From: Prescottella defluvii
GTDB lineage: Bacteria > Actinomycetota > Actinomycetes > Mycobacteriales > Mycobacteriaceae
NCBI GenBank assembly: GCA_029690005.1
Contig: CP121458.1
Coordinates: forward strand, 5,475,872 to 5,539,871
DNA: 64,000 nucleotides
Direction of reading: 5' to 3'
Shown here: positions 40,077 to 49,306 of the stretch, piece after piece
How the letters are laid out: each line of letters begins with the position of its first letter
How positions within the stretch are numbered: the stretch's first letter is position 1
Translations under genes and position numbers: made by a program
Notes under the pieces: generated by a model
Seen by the model: the letters and a program-made list of their open reading frames with translations, nothing else
Databases searched by the model: none
What the model was told of the DNA's origin: nothing

Positions 40077-40095
40077 TTAGGTAAGTAGACCCTAA
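40077..40095. promoter_or_regulatory. IdeR-like iron box upstream of ABC remnant
   Basis: TTAGGTAAGTAGACCCTAA agrees with the IdeR consensus at 14 of 19 positions, with both outer half-sites (TTAGGT, CCTAA) kept. Weaker than the box at 37788-37806, consistent with decay. Confidence 0.55.
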
Positions 40096-40186
40096 CTGGA
40101 TGGTGAGTGGCGCTGACCCCGGCGGTTCTCATAGAGTCGCAGTAAGAACTACCTGCGCTGTAGTAGAGCAAGCCGGAAGGAACAAG

Positions 40187-40360
40187 ATGGCCGCGAAGAC
40201 GACCACCGAGAACGACATCGCGGACGAGGACCTTCGAGCCGTAGCCGACGAGACTGCCCGGCAGGCCCAGCGCGTCGTCGCTGCGTATGCCGCCGACGCC
40301 GACGAATGCCGGATGCTGCTCTCGATGCTCGGCATCGGCCCGAACCCCAAGCTCGACTGA
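40187..40360 (+). CDS. 57-residue protein upstream of otsA (Rv3489-like position)
   Basis: Starts MAAKTTTENDIADEDLRAVA with GGAAGGAAC before the ATG, and is an acidic helical peptide ending MLLSMLGIGPNPKLD. A protein of about this size precedes otsA in M. tuberculosis (Rv3489), so gene and position appear conserved. Function unknown; 30 bases separate it from otsA, suggesting one transcript. Confidence 0.7.
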   Translation: MAAKTTTENDIADEDLRAVADETARQAQRVVAAYAADADECRMLLSMLGIGPNPKLD

Positions 40361-40390
40361 CGAAGACCGACAGGGAAGGTAAGGAGATCC

Positions 40391-41919
40391 GTGGCTGCGC
40401 GCTCGGAATCATCGACGAGTTCCGAGGGCGAGGTGGGCGCGGACTCCGACGGAGTCGGAATCCCCGGCTCCAACTTCGTTGTCGTCGCGAACCGATTACC
40501 CGTCGATCTCGAGAAGCTGCCCGACGGCACGACCCGCTGGAAGCGTAGCCCCGGCGGGCTCGTCACCGCACTCGAGCCGATCCTGCGCAGCAACAAGGGC
40601 GCCTGGGTGGGCTGGCCCGGAGTCGCGGACGTCGACCTCGACCCGATCGTCGAGGACGGCCTCGACCTCTACCCCGTGCCGCTGAGCGCGCAGGAGGTCG
40701 CGGACTACTACGAGGGCTTCTCCAACGCCACCCGTGGCCGCTCTACCACGACGTCATCGTCAAGCCGGAGTACCGGCGCGAGTGGTGGAATGCGTACGTC
40801 GAGGTGAATCGCCGGTTCGCCGAGGCCACCTCCAAGGCCGCCGCCGAGGGCGCGACCGTGTGGATCCAGGACTACCAGCTGCAGTTGGTCCCCAAGATGC
40901 TGCGGATGCTGCGCCCCGATCTCACCATCGGCTTCTTCCTGCACATCCCGTTCCCGCCGGTCGAGCTGTTCATGCAGATGCCGTGGCGGCGCGAGATCGT
41001 CGAGGGGCTCCTGGGCGCCGACCTCATCGGCTTCCACCTGCCCGGCGGCGCCGAGAACTTCATGTACCTCGCCCGGCGGCTCGCCGGACAGCAGACCTCC
41101 CGCGGCACCGTCGGCGTCCGCTCCAAGCTCGGCATCGTTCAGGTCGGGTTCCGGACGGTGCGCGTCGGTGCGTTTCCCATCTCGATCGACTCCGGCAAGC
41201 TCGACGAGATGTCGCGCCGCAAGTCGATTCGGGACCGCGCCAAGCAGATCCGCAAGGAACTCGGTAACCCCAAGCACATCATGCTGGGCGTCGACCGCCT
41301 CGACTACACCAAGGGCATCGACGTCCGCCTCGACGCGCTGTACGAGCTCCTCGAGGAGGGCCGCGTCGACCCGGCCGACACCGTCATGGTCCAGCTCGCC
41401 ACACCGAGCCGCGAGCGCGTCGAGAGCTACGTGCAGATGCGCGGTGCGATCGAGCAGACCGTCAGCCGCATCAACGGCGAGTACGCCGAGGTGGGCCGGC
41501 CTGTCGTGCACTACATCCACCGCCCCATCGGCCGCGACGATCTGATCGCGTTCTTCGTCGCCGCCGACGTCATGCTCGTGACGCCGCTACGCGACGGCAT
41601 GAACCTCGTCGCCAAGGAATACGTGGCCTGCCGCAGCGACCTCGGCGGCGCCCTGCTGCTGAGCGAATTCACCGGCGCCGCAGCCGAACTCCGCCAGGCC
41701 TTCCTGTGCAACCCGCACGACCTCGACGACGTCAAGGACAAGATGGAGGCCGCGCTCCATCAGAACCGCGAGGACGGCCGACGCCACATGCGCGCCCTGC
41801 GCCGTCAGGTCCTCGCGCACGACGTCGACCGGTGGGCCCGCTCCTTCCTCGACGCCCTCGACCAGCACGGCGTCGCCGGATCGGCACTCCTGCCGCCCGA
41901 CAGCGAGTTCGCCGACTAG
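40391..41919 (+). CDS. otsA: Trehalose-6-phosphate synthase
   Basis: GT20 enzyme making trehalose-6-phosphate from UDP- or ADP-glucose and glucose-6-phosphate. About 509 residues: [20 protein letters not shown] with the donor-loop region [15 protein letters not shown], then [35 protein letters not shown] and the nucleotide-binding end [18 protein letters not shown] single T appears to be missing near 40733; correction gives [23 protein letters not shown] start. Neighbour of mce4 as in M. tuberculosis. Confidence 0.93.
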
Positions 41920-41928
41920 CCACAGACG

Positions 41929-41972
41929 AACGAGAACGGGCTCCTGCATTGCGCGGGAGCCCATTTCGTTTC
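41929..41972. terminator. Bidirectional terminator, otsA / mce4 operon
   Basis: Inner arms GGGCTCCTGC / GCGGGAGCCC (41938-41947 and 41953-41962) are extended by AACGAGA / TTTCGTT. It lies between the convergent otsA and mam4B stops and has T-rich flanks on the otsA side. Confidence 0.75.
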
Positions 41973-41990
41973 CGTCGCTCGAGCGGACCG

Positions 41991-42566
41991 TTACACGGGG
42001 GTGAGCCGCCCGGTCAGCCAGCGATCGCCTTCCTTGTGCATCTCCATCCGCACGCGACTGCCGGTGGTCGCGGAGTCCGGCATCTCGGCGCTGGTCGTGA
42101 TCTGGTTGACGAACAGCAACACCACCGCGTCGTCCGGCGTCGCGGAAACGATCGACCCGGCCTGCACGGTGGCCTGGACGGTGATCTTCTTGTCCTTCGC
42201 GCCCGGCGCGATGGTCTCCTTCGCCAGCTTGTCGTAGTCCGCCTTGAACTCCCCGGTCAGACCGTCCGCCGCAGCGGCCAACTGCTGGTCCACGTCGTTG
42301 TAGTTGTAGGACAGCATCGCGGCCGCCTGCGCACTCGCCGCCTGCACCGCATCGGTGCGCGCCTGCTCGGTGGCACGATCCTGGAGATATCCCCACCCCA
42401 GCCATCCGACGCCGATCACCAGCGCGAGCACCAGTACCCCGGCGAGGCCGGCGAGGAGCTTCGTCGGCAACGAACCTGCGGGAACTGCAGTCTCTGTTGC
42501 CTTCTCCATCGCGTCGGTATCGACGCTCACGTCACGACCCTCACTGTCAGAACGATTCTCGGTCAC
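41991..42566 (-). CDS. mam4B: Mce-associated membrane protein (Mam4B-like)
   Basis: 191 residues: acidic cytoplasmic N-terminus, one membrane span (LLAGLAGVLVLALVIGVGWLGWGYL), then a periplasmic-side domain of the NTF2-like VirB8 type (SYNYNDVDQQLAAAADGLTG, FKADYDKL). Such proteins are encoded at the ends of mce operons and stabilise the transporter complex; the matching gene in M. tuberculosis is Rv3492c. The GTG start overlaps the stop of the upstream gene (GTGA). Confidence 0.85.
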   Translation of the reverse strand: MTENRSDSEGRDVSVDTDAMEKATETAVPAGSLPTKLLAGLAGVLVLALVIGVGWLGWGYLQDRATEQARTDAVQAASAQAAAMLSYNYNDVDQQLAAAADGLTGEFKADYDKLAKETIAPGAKDKKITVQATVQAGSIVSATPDDAVVLLFVNQITTSAEMPDSATTGSRVRMEMHKEGDRWLTGRLTPV

Positions 42567-43338
42567 GGCACGAACTCCACCTTCGACGCAGACATGGAGT
42601 CACCGTTGTCGGTGACGGTCACCCGCAGGCGGAAATCCCTGGGCCGTTCTGCGTTCCGTCGGGTGTGCTGACATCCGCACGCGCGGCGACGAGCACCTTG
42701 GCGGTGTTGCCGTCCTCGCTCTCGATCCCCGACTCCAGGATTCTTCCGATGGTGGTCACGCCGGCCTGCTTCACGACACTGACGAAGGGATCCTCGCGGC
42801 CGTCGAACTCGGATTTGAACTCGCCACTGGCCCCGGCCAGGATCCTGTCCACGTCCTCTTTGGCGGTGTCCGGCTTGATCGTCGTCAAGTTGAGCACCGT
42901 CTGACGCGCTGTCTGCTCGAAGGCATTTCGCTGCGAATCGCGCTCGTTCGCCGCGTTTCGTTCGAACAACAGCCACCCACCGGTGGCGACGAGAGCGACG
43001 ACGACTACCCCTGCCACGATCGCGGCGATCAGTCGACCGCGTCGTCCACGCGGTGCAACCGGCTCAGCGGCGGCAGCATCCTGATCGAATCCCGACCGTT
43101 CCACGGCGACCGGCACGGCGATCTCGACCGCAGTGGTCGAATCCGTCTCCGGTGCCGACGGCGCGGTCAGCGTCGCTGTGCGAGCTGCATCGTCGTTCGG
43201 TGCCTTGATGCCGGCTCCGTCCGCCGGCGACGAGATCGCTCCCGTCGCCGGTCCGGCACTGCGGCTGGCCCGTCGACGTGCTGGGCGCTTCGGTGCGTCG
43301 AGCGTCAGCCCTGCTGACGTGTCATCATCGTCTGCCAC
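42563..43338 (-). CDS. mam4A: Mce-associated membrane protein (Mam4A-like)
   Basis: About 258 residues. A long low-complexity cytoplasmic region rich in Ala, Asp and Thr is followed by one membrane span (LIAAIVAGVVVVALVATGGWLLF) and the same VirB8/NTF2-like outer domain as the next gene (EDVDRILAGASGEFKSEFDG). One base is missing near 42642 in a C run; correction gives NGPRDFRLRVTVTDNGDSMS and a stop overlapping mam4B. The GTG start at 43338 lies inside mce4F by 34 bases, so translation is coupled. Confidence 0.83.
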
Positions 43339-44722
43339 GTCGTGTCCTCCCTCGGTGTTCCACCCGACGCCAACCCGGGCTGCGAGTACAACCGGCCGTC
43401 GGGCCCGGTGTACTTGCCCGTCGTCGGGTCGTAGGGGCGCGCTGTGGCAGGCACATTCGCGCTCCCCCGAAGCTCGCCGGGGCTGTCGTGTACGAGGGTA
43501 CAGACGGATCCTGCGGCGGCCCACTGGGCGGGTTGTCGCCGAGCGGGACGTATCCCGCAGCGCTACGGCATTCCTCGGGAGAGGCCGCGCGCTTACCCGG
43601 AAACTCCATACACGGATAGTTGCGCGCACCGCGGACAGCGGTCGGGTCGTCCTGGGCCACCCGGCAGAACAGATCCGGCGGGGTGTTCGGAGTCGACGTC
43701 TCGTTCGGCGGCCGCCACTGGTCCGCGGGGAGGAAGCCGGTGGTGCACGGCGGCGGATCGTTCAGCTCGAGAGCGAAGTTCACGATCGCACCGTCGTCGA
43801 TCGGCCCCTTCATCGCGGCCGTCAGAAGAGCCGTGACCAGTGGCGGGTAGACCACCAGCACCTGCTCGATGCTCTTGTGGTAGATCGTGGTGACCTCACC
43901 GACGCTCACCAGGTTCGCGAGCAGAAGCGGCAGCGTCGGCTGCAGGTCCTGGAACAGTCCGTTGGCCTGCGCGGCCGCGTCGGGCGACTTCTCGAGCAGA
44001 TTGCGGATCTGTGGATCGCTCGCGCGCAACTGATTCGAGAATGTCACCAGATTCTTCGTCCAGGCACGGATGTCGTCACTCGTGACCACCTGGGTGTCGA
44101 GAAGTCCCTCGGCCTGGTCGATCAGGGTCTTGGTGGCATCGACGTTGTCGTCGGCCTCCTGCACGAACAGGCGTGCGGAGTCGATGAGCCGTTGCAGGTC
44201 GGGGCCGGCACCATTGAATGCCTTGAACGACTCGTCGACGACCATGCGCAGCTTGGTGTTCGAGATGCTCTTGACCAATTCGTCGGCCTGATCGAGCATC
44301 ACGCCTACGTCCTGCGGAGTGGTCGTTCGGTCGACCGGAATCACGTCGCCGTTCGAGAGGTACGGCTCGGAGTCATTGCGCGGGATCAGGTCCACGTACT
44401 GCTCACCGATCGCCGACACACTCTTGACCGCCGCATCCACGTCCGCGGGGATGTCGTAGTTCTTGCTGATGGACAGCTTCGCGTCGACGCCGTCCTCCGT
44501 GAGCACCACGTCCTCGACCTTGCCGACGTTGGTGCCCCGGAACGCGACGTTGGCGTTGGCGTACAGGCCGCCAGTCGACGGCAACTGCACGGTCACCCGG
44601 TACTGCCCGATACCGAACAGCGCCGGCAGCTGCACGTACTGGGTGGCCATCACGACCAGTCCGATCACCGTAAGGATCGAGAAGATCACCAACTGGATGC
44701 GGACGAACTTCGAAAGCATCAT
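43305..44722 (-). CDS. mce4F: Mce family protein Mce4F
   Basis: About 472 residues: N-terminal membrane anchor (IQLVIFSILTVIGLVVMAT), MCE/MlaD domain (YRVTVQLPSTGGLYANANVAFRG, NVGKVEDVVL) and a long helical Mce region ending in a Pro/Gly-rich tail. It forms part of the hexameric tunnel that carries sterols across the cell envelope. A G run near 43465 is one base short; correction gives ASFGGSANVPATARPYDPTTGKY and a stop at 43305, whereas the uncorrected end is arginine-rich nonsense. ATG overlaps the mce4E stop. Confidence 0.9.
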
Positions 44723-45942
44723 GGCGTCGGCACTCCTAGTTGCGGAAGACCGGGAATCTGCAGCGGCGGAATCTTGTTCGTGGGCGCAGGCTTCGGCTCG
44801 GGCTGGATCAGATCGGGCTTCTTGGGTTGAGGAATTCGGAGTGGATCGTTCGCCTGCCCGGCAGTACCCGCGAAAGCGCCCAGCGCGCCCTCGACGCCTC
44901 CGAGCTTGGCACCCAGGCCCGAATCCGCCATGAAGTTGTCATTCAGGCGCGTGTTGGTCAGGTCGATCATCATGTTCAGATTCGCATAGTCGCCCTGGAA
45001 TACCTGATCCAGGTTCTTCATCGTGAACGGGAAGGTGAGCATCAGTGACAGCACCTGGGTCAGGTTGCTGCCGGTGCTCGCCAGCTGACCCAGCAGCGGC
45101 GACAGCGAGGCGAGATTCGCCTTCAGCGCGTCGCCGCTCTCGTCGATCACACGGGTCGCGGTCTCACTGAAATTGCCCAGCGCGACAAGCGCGTTCGTGA
45201 GGTTCTGACGCTGCCCCACCAGCACCTCGAGGGCCGGCGGAATGTCGTCAAGTGCGCGGTTCAAGGTGTCGGTCTGCTTGTTGACGGTTCCGGCGAGCCG
45301 GTCGATCCCCTCCATAGCGGAGATGATCTCGCCACGCTGCTGGTCGAGGCTGCCCACGAGCTGGTCGAGCTGCGGCAGTAGGTCACGAATCGTGTCTTCC
45401 CGTCCGCCGAGCGCCGCGTTCAGCTCGCGCGTGATGTCGTTGATCTGAGCCAGCCCGCCGCCGTTGAGCACCACCGACAACGACGACAGCGTCTGCTCGG
45501 TCGTCGGGTAGACACCCGCCCGCGCGAGCGGGATCACGTCGCCGTCTTCCAGGGTGCCTTCCGGCGCCACACCGACCGGCGGTGCCAGCTCGAGATGCTG
45601 CGATCCGAGAAGGCTGGTCTGCCCGATCTTCGCGGTCGCGTTCGCCGGCAGGTGCACGTCCCCGTTGAGCGACACGGTGACAAGGGCGTGCCAGTCCTGG
45701 ACCTCGATACCAGTCACCGCCCCGACCGCTACGTCGTTGACCCGTACCGGTGAGTTCTGCGACAGCGTGGTCACATTCGGCATCTCGACTTGGACGGTGT
45801 ACGCACCGTCGCCCCGTCCTTGGGTACCGGGCAACGACACCGAGTTCAGGCCGTTCCACTCACACCCGGTCACTGTCAGTGACAGCGTCACAGCGACTGC
45901 GGACGCAGCCAGCACTCGGGTGCGCTTGTGCCGCTCGATCAT
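44719..45942 (-). CDS. mce4E: Mce lipoprotein Mce4E (LprN-like)
   Basis: 407 residues with a lipoprotein signal: hydrophobic VLAASAVAVTLSLTVTGCEW, lipidated Cys27. The MCE domain follows (YTVQVEMPNVTTLSQNSPVRVNDVAVG) and then the helical Mce domain with a proline-rich C-terminus (PKKPDLIQPEPKPAP). The E-position protein of every mce operon is a lipoprotein, which fixes the order. Intact; ATGA overlap with mce4D and overlap with mce4F. Confidence 0.92.
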   Translation of the reverse strand: MIERHKRTRVLAASAVAVTLSLTVTGCEWNGLNSVSLPGTQGRGDGAYTVQVEMPNVTTLSQNSPVRVNDVAVGAVTGIEVQDWHALVTVSLNGDVHLPANATAKIGQTSLLGSQHLELAPPVGVAPEGTLEDGDVIPLARAGVYPTTEQTLSSLSVVLNGGGLAQINDITRELNAALGGREDTIRDLLPQLDQLVGSLDQQRGEIISAMEGIDRLAGTVNKQTDTLNRALDDIPPALEVLVGQRQNLTNALVALGNFSETATRVIDESGDALKANLASLSPLLGQLASTGSNLTQVLSLMLTFPFTMKNLDQVFQGDYANLNMMIDLTNTRLNDNFMADSGLGAKLGGVEGALGAFAGTAGQANDPLRIPQPKKPDLIQPEPKPAPTNKIPPLQIPGLPQLGVPTP

Positions 45943-47234
45943 CGTCCACCTCCCGGATTGAGCAGCGCCCCGAGGTCCTTCGGCACCGCGACTGTCGGCA
46001 TCGCGGCCAGCGGGCCGGCGATGGTCGTCGGAGCCGACCTAGGCGGCACCTCGCTCGCCAGACTCGGCGGGCTGAAGACGATCTGATCGGGCCGCGCCCC
46101 CGCGCCGATTGCCGGATTGGTCATGATGCCCGGGTAGTTCGTGGTGATCGAGTTCAGGACCGGACCCAGATACTGGGCACACAGATCGGACGAACGGTCC
46201 GAGTCGTTGGTCTCGAGACCTGCGATCAGGCCACACACCATGTTGATCGGGTTCCTCGCGTTGCTGGCCGCAAAAGCGCCGTTCAGGGATCCCTGCTTGG
46301 GGCTGTAAATGTTGTAGAAGTTCGCCAGCGCGGTCGGGGCGACGTGTAGGACCATTTCGAGTTCCGGCCGCTTCTCGACCAGCACCGACGTCGCGTCCGC
46401 GAGTCGCCCGACCTGTTCGGTGAGCGAGCCACGGTTCTCGGTGACGAAACGGTTCACGTCCCCGATCGCGACATCCAAATCCTGCAGTGCGGTGCCAAGT
46501 TCGTCGCTCGTGTCGGCGAGCAGCGAGGACACCGAATGCAGCCGACCGCCGAACTGCACGATCTGTTGGTTGCTGGCGGACAGCGCGGACACGAACGTCT
46601 GCAGGTTGCGGATGGTCCCGAACAGATCGGTTCGGCCGTCGGACAGCGTTTTCATCGTGTCCGAAAGCTCGCGCAGGGTGTTGCGAAGGGCATCGCCGTT
46701 GCCGTCAAGGTTGGCACCGACGGTGTCGATGAAGTTTCCGAGGGAGCCCTGATCCGCGCCGCCCTGAGGGCCGAGCGCGTCCGACAGCTTCGTCAGCTCG
46801 GTCTTGATCTCGTCCCACTCCACCGGAACGGCTGTGCGCTCGATCGGAATCTCGCCGCCGTCGGCCATCGTCTCGCCGCCGGTGTAGACCGGCGTCAGCT
46901 GGACGAACCGCGCCGCGACCAGGCTGGGCGCCATGATGACGGCCTTGGCGTCGGCCGGAATCTCCACGGAGCGATCGACATTCATGACCACCGTGGCACC
47001 GGTGCCGTTCGGATCGATGCTCTCGATCGTGCCGACCTTCACACCGAGCACCCGGACGTCGTCGCCGGCGTACAGGCCCGTGGTGGACGGGAACTCGGCG
47101 GTGATGGTGGTCTTCCCGAGCCCCGGGAAGAGGTAGACCACGCCTGCGGCAATGACGGCGAGGGCAACGACGACGGCACCGCCGACGATCATCCACCGCT
47201 TCCGCGGGTTCGACATACTCTGCTCGTCGCTCAT
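45939..47234 (-). CDS. mce4D: Mce family protein Mce4D
   Basis: 431 residues: short basic N-terminus, membrane anchor (WMIVGGAVVVALAVIAAGVVYLF), MCE domain (TTITAEFPSTTGLYAGDDVRVLG) and helical repeats, ending in a Pro/Ala-rich tail. Start ATG 47234 is preferred over an upstream frame because it overlaps the mce4C stop as ATGA. Intact. Confidence 0.92.
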   Translation of the reverse strand: MSDEQSMSNPRKRWMIVGGAVVVALAVIAAGVVYLFPGLGKTTITAEFPSTTGLYAGDDVRVLGVKVGTIESIDPNGTGATVVMNVDRSVEIPADAKAVIMAPSLVAARFVQLTPVYTGGETMADGGEIPIERTAVPVEWDEIKTELTKLSDALGPQGGADQGSLGNFIDTVGANLDGNGDALRNTLRELSDTMKTLSDGRTDLFGTIRNLQTFVSALSASNQQIVQFGGRLHSVSSLLADTSDELGTALQDLDVAIGDVNRFVTENRGSLTEQVGRLADATSVLVEKRPELEMVLHVAPTALANFYNIYSPKQGSLNGAFAASNARNPINMVCGLIAGLETNDSDRSSDLCAQYLGPVLNSITTNYPGIMTNPAIGAGARPDQIVFSPPSLASEVPPRSAPTTIAGPLAAMPTVAVPKDLGALLNPGGGR

Positions 47235-48283
47235 CGGTTCGGATCCTTGAGCTCGGTCGTCAACGGCGGGAACTGGGCGAGGTCCTGAGGAACGTGTTCG
47301 GGCCACACCAACGAGTCCACGAAGGTCTGGGTCATGGCACCGACGCTGAAGTTCGCGACGTAGGCCATGAAGAACGGGCCGCTGCCGACCGCCTCGCCGA
47401 GCGACCGTGCGTACGGACCCAATCCTTCCAGGGCCCTGCTGATGTTGTCCTTGTTGTTCTGCAGGTTGGCGACGACGGCATTCAGCTTGTCCAGCGTCGG
47501 CTTCATCTGCTGCTCGTTGTCCTGAACCAGGCCGGTGAGCTGTTTCGAGACAGCGGAAATGTTGGTGATGAGCTCACTGATCGCATTGCGGCGACGATCG
47601 AGTTCACCGAGCAACTGATTGCCGTCGACGATCAGCGCGTTGATCTGATCGCTGCGGTCCGCGAGGATCTTCGTCACGCCCTCGGCCCGACCCAACAGGT
47701 CCTTGAGGGACTCGTCTCGCGAGTTGATGCTCTTCGACAACCGGGTGACGCCGTCCAGCGCCGCCCGCAACTCCGGCGGGGTGTCGGACAGCGTCTCGGA
47801 CACCGCGTTGAGCGAATCGTTGAGCTGGTTCGTGTCCAGGTCCGCGACGGTAGACGTCAGATCACCGAGCGCATCGTTGAGCGAGTACGGAGAGTTCGTG
47901 CGCTCCAAAGGAATCGTGCTCCCGACCTTCATGACGTCGGTCCCATCCGACGTCACTGCCAGAGACTTGCGCCCGAGGATCGTGTTCGTCTTGATGTCGG
48001 CACCCGTGCTGTCGCCGAGTTCGATGCCCTCGTTCATCGAGAAGGTCACCCGCACGTCGGCACCGTCGAGTTCGATGTCCTCGACCTTGCCCACGTTTAC
48101 ACCGGCGAGGGTGACGTAGTCACCGGGCATCAGCCCTCCCGCGTCCTCGAACAGCGCCTCGTAACGGACGCTGCCGAACAGGAACGGCAACCGGTCGTAC
48201 TGCAACCCGGCCATCACCAGGCAGGCCGAGACCGCCACACCGATGATGCCGATCCGCACAAGATTGCGCTCACCCTTGGCCAT
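47231..48283 (-). CDS. mce4C: Mce family protein Mce4C
   Basis: 350 residues: anchor (LVRIGIIGVAVSACLVMAGL), MCE domain (YEALFEDAGGLMPGDYVTLAGVNVGKVEDI) and a helical Mce domain. Shares 14 bases with the end of mce4B and an ATGA with mce4D. Lacks the long proline-rich tail of D, E and F. Intact. Confidence 0.92.
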   Translation of the reverse strand: MAKGERNLVRIGIIGVAVSACLVMAGLQYDRLPFLFGSVRYEALFEDAGGLMPGDYVTLAGVNVGKVEDIELDGADVRVTFSMNEGIELGDSTGADIKTNTILGRKSLAVTSDGTDVMKVGSTIPLERTNSPYSLNDALGDLTSTVADLDTNQLNDSLNAVSETLSDTPPELRAALDGVTRLSKSINSRDESLKDLLGRAEGVTKILADRSDQINALIVDGNQLLGELDRRRNAISELITNISAVSKQLTGLVQDNEQQMKPTLDKLNAVVANLQNNKDNISRALEGLGPYARSLGEAVGSGPFFMAYVANFSVGAMTQTFVDSLVWPEHVPQDLAQFPPLTTELKDPNR

Positions 48284-49304
48284 TGAACGCGCACCTCCCC
48301 GTCGTCTGCAGCGGAGTGGTCGGCAGATTCACTCGCAACTCCTGCCCGTCCGGACCGGAGAACTTGAACGCCACCGAGCATGTGTAGAACTGGAAGAAGG
48401 CGCCGTATGTACCGGTGCGGATCAGCTTCTTGTACGCCTCCGGCAACCGCTCGAGCACCCAGTTGATGTCGTCCTGACCGTTCTGGAGGTTCGTCGCAAG
48501 CTTGCCCGCCTCGGCGATCGTCGACTGCAGATCCGGGCGCACACCCTGCAACAGCTGCGCGAGATCATCAGTGGCCGTGGCAATCTTGGGGATCGATGCG
48601 CCGATCGGATCCCGGTCCCGAGCCAGTCCGCTGACCAGCTGCTGGAGATCGTCGATGGTGGACGAGAACTGATCGCCCTTGTCGTTGATCGTCTTCAACG
48701 TGGTGTTCAGATTGGTGATGACGTCGCCGATCAGCTTGTCCCGGTCCGCGAGGGTCGAGGTGAACGAGCTGGTGCTACCCAGTAGCGACACCAGGGTGTC
48801 GCCCTGCCCTTGGAACACCTGCAGAAGCGCTCCGCTCAGGTCGTTGACCTGCTCCGCGCTCAACCCGCGCAGCAGCGGCTTGAATCCACCGAGCAGCAGG
48901 TCGAGGTCGAGCGCCGGGGCGGTCTGAGAATCCGGGATCGTGCCGCCGGCCGGGAGTTCCTCCGACGACCCGGCTCCTTCGAGGAGCTCGAGGTACCGGT
49001 CGCCCACGAGGTTCTCGTAGCGGACGGTCGCCCGAGTGCTCTGCAGCAGTGGGTATTTCGTGTCCACGTCGAAGCTCACGTGCGCGAGGTTGTCGGATCC
49101 GACCTCGACGCCCTTGACCGTCCCCACCGGGACGCCGGCGATCCGGACTTTCTCCCCGGATTTGAGACCGGACGCGTTTGTGAACACGGCACGGTACCCG
49201 TCGGTGCTGCTGAATCGGGCCTGGCTGAACACGATCGCCAACCCGGCGAAGATCAGCACCATGACCGTCGTGAAGGCGAGCAGCTTGATGGTGGTAGGAC
49301 GCAT
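48270..49304 (-). CDS. mce4B: Mce family protein Mce4B
   Basis: 344 residues starting MRPTTIKLLAFTTVMVLIFAG, chosen because the ATG lies two bases after the mce4A stop; a longer upstream frame overlaps mce4A. Anchor, MCE domain (YRAVFTNASGLKSGEKVRIAGVPVG) and the helical domain are complete, and two cysteines near the C-end (YTCSVAF, TTGRCAF) are typical of B proteins. Intact. Confidence 0.92.
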   Translation of the reverse strand: MRPTTIKLLAFTTVMVLIFAGLAIVFSQARFSSTDGYRAVFTNASGLKSGEKVRIAGVPVGTVKGVEVGSDNLAHVSFDVDTKYPLLQSTRATVRYENLVGDRYLELLEGAGSSEELPAGGTIPDSQTAPALDLDLLLGGFKPLLRGLSAEQVNDLSGALLQVFQGQGDTLVSLLGSTSSFTSTLADRDKLIGDVITNLNTTLKTINDKGDQFSSTIDDLQQLVSGLARDRDPIGASIPKIATATDDLAQLLQGVRPDLQSTIAEAGKLATNLQNGQDDINWVLERLPEAYKKLIRTGTYGAFFQFYTCSVAFKFSGPDGQELRVNLPTTPLQTTGRCAFNGQG

Positions 49305-49306
49305 CG

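Noticed and set aside
37753-40186. Mobile element as cause of the decayed genes
   Set aside because: No transposase, integrase or flanking inverted repeats could be found; the remnants look like internal deletions.
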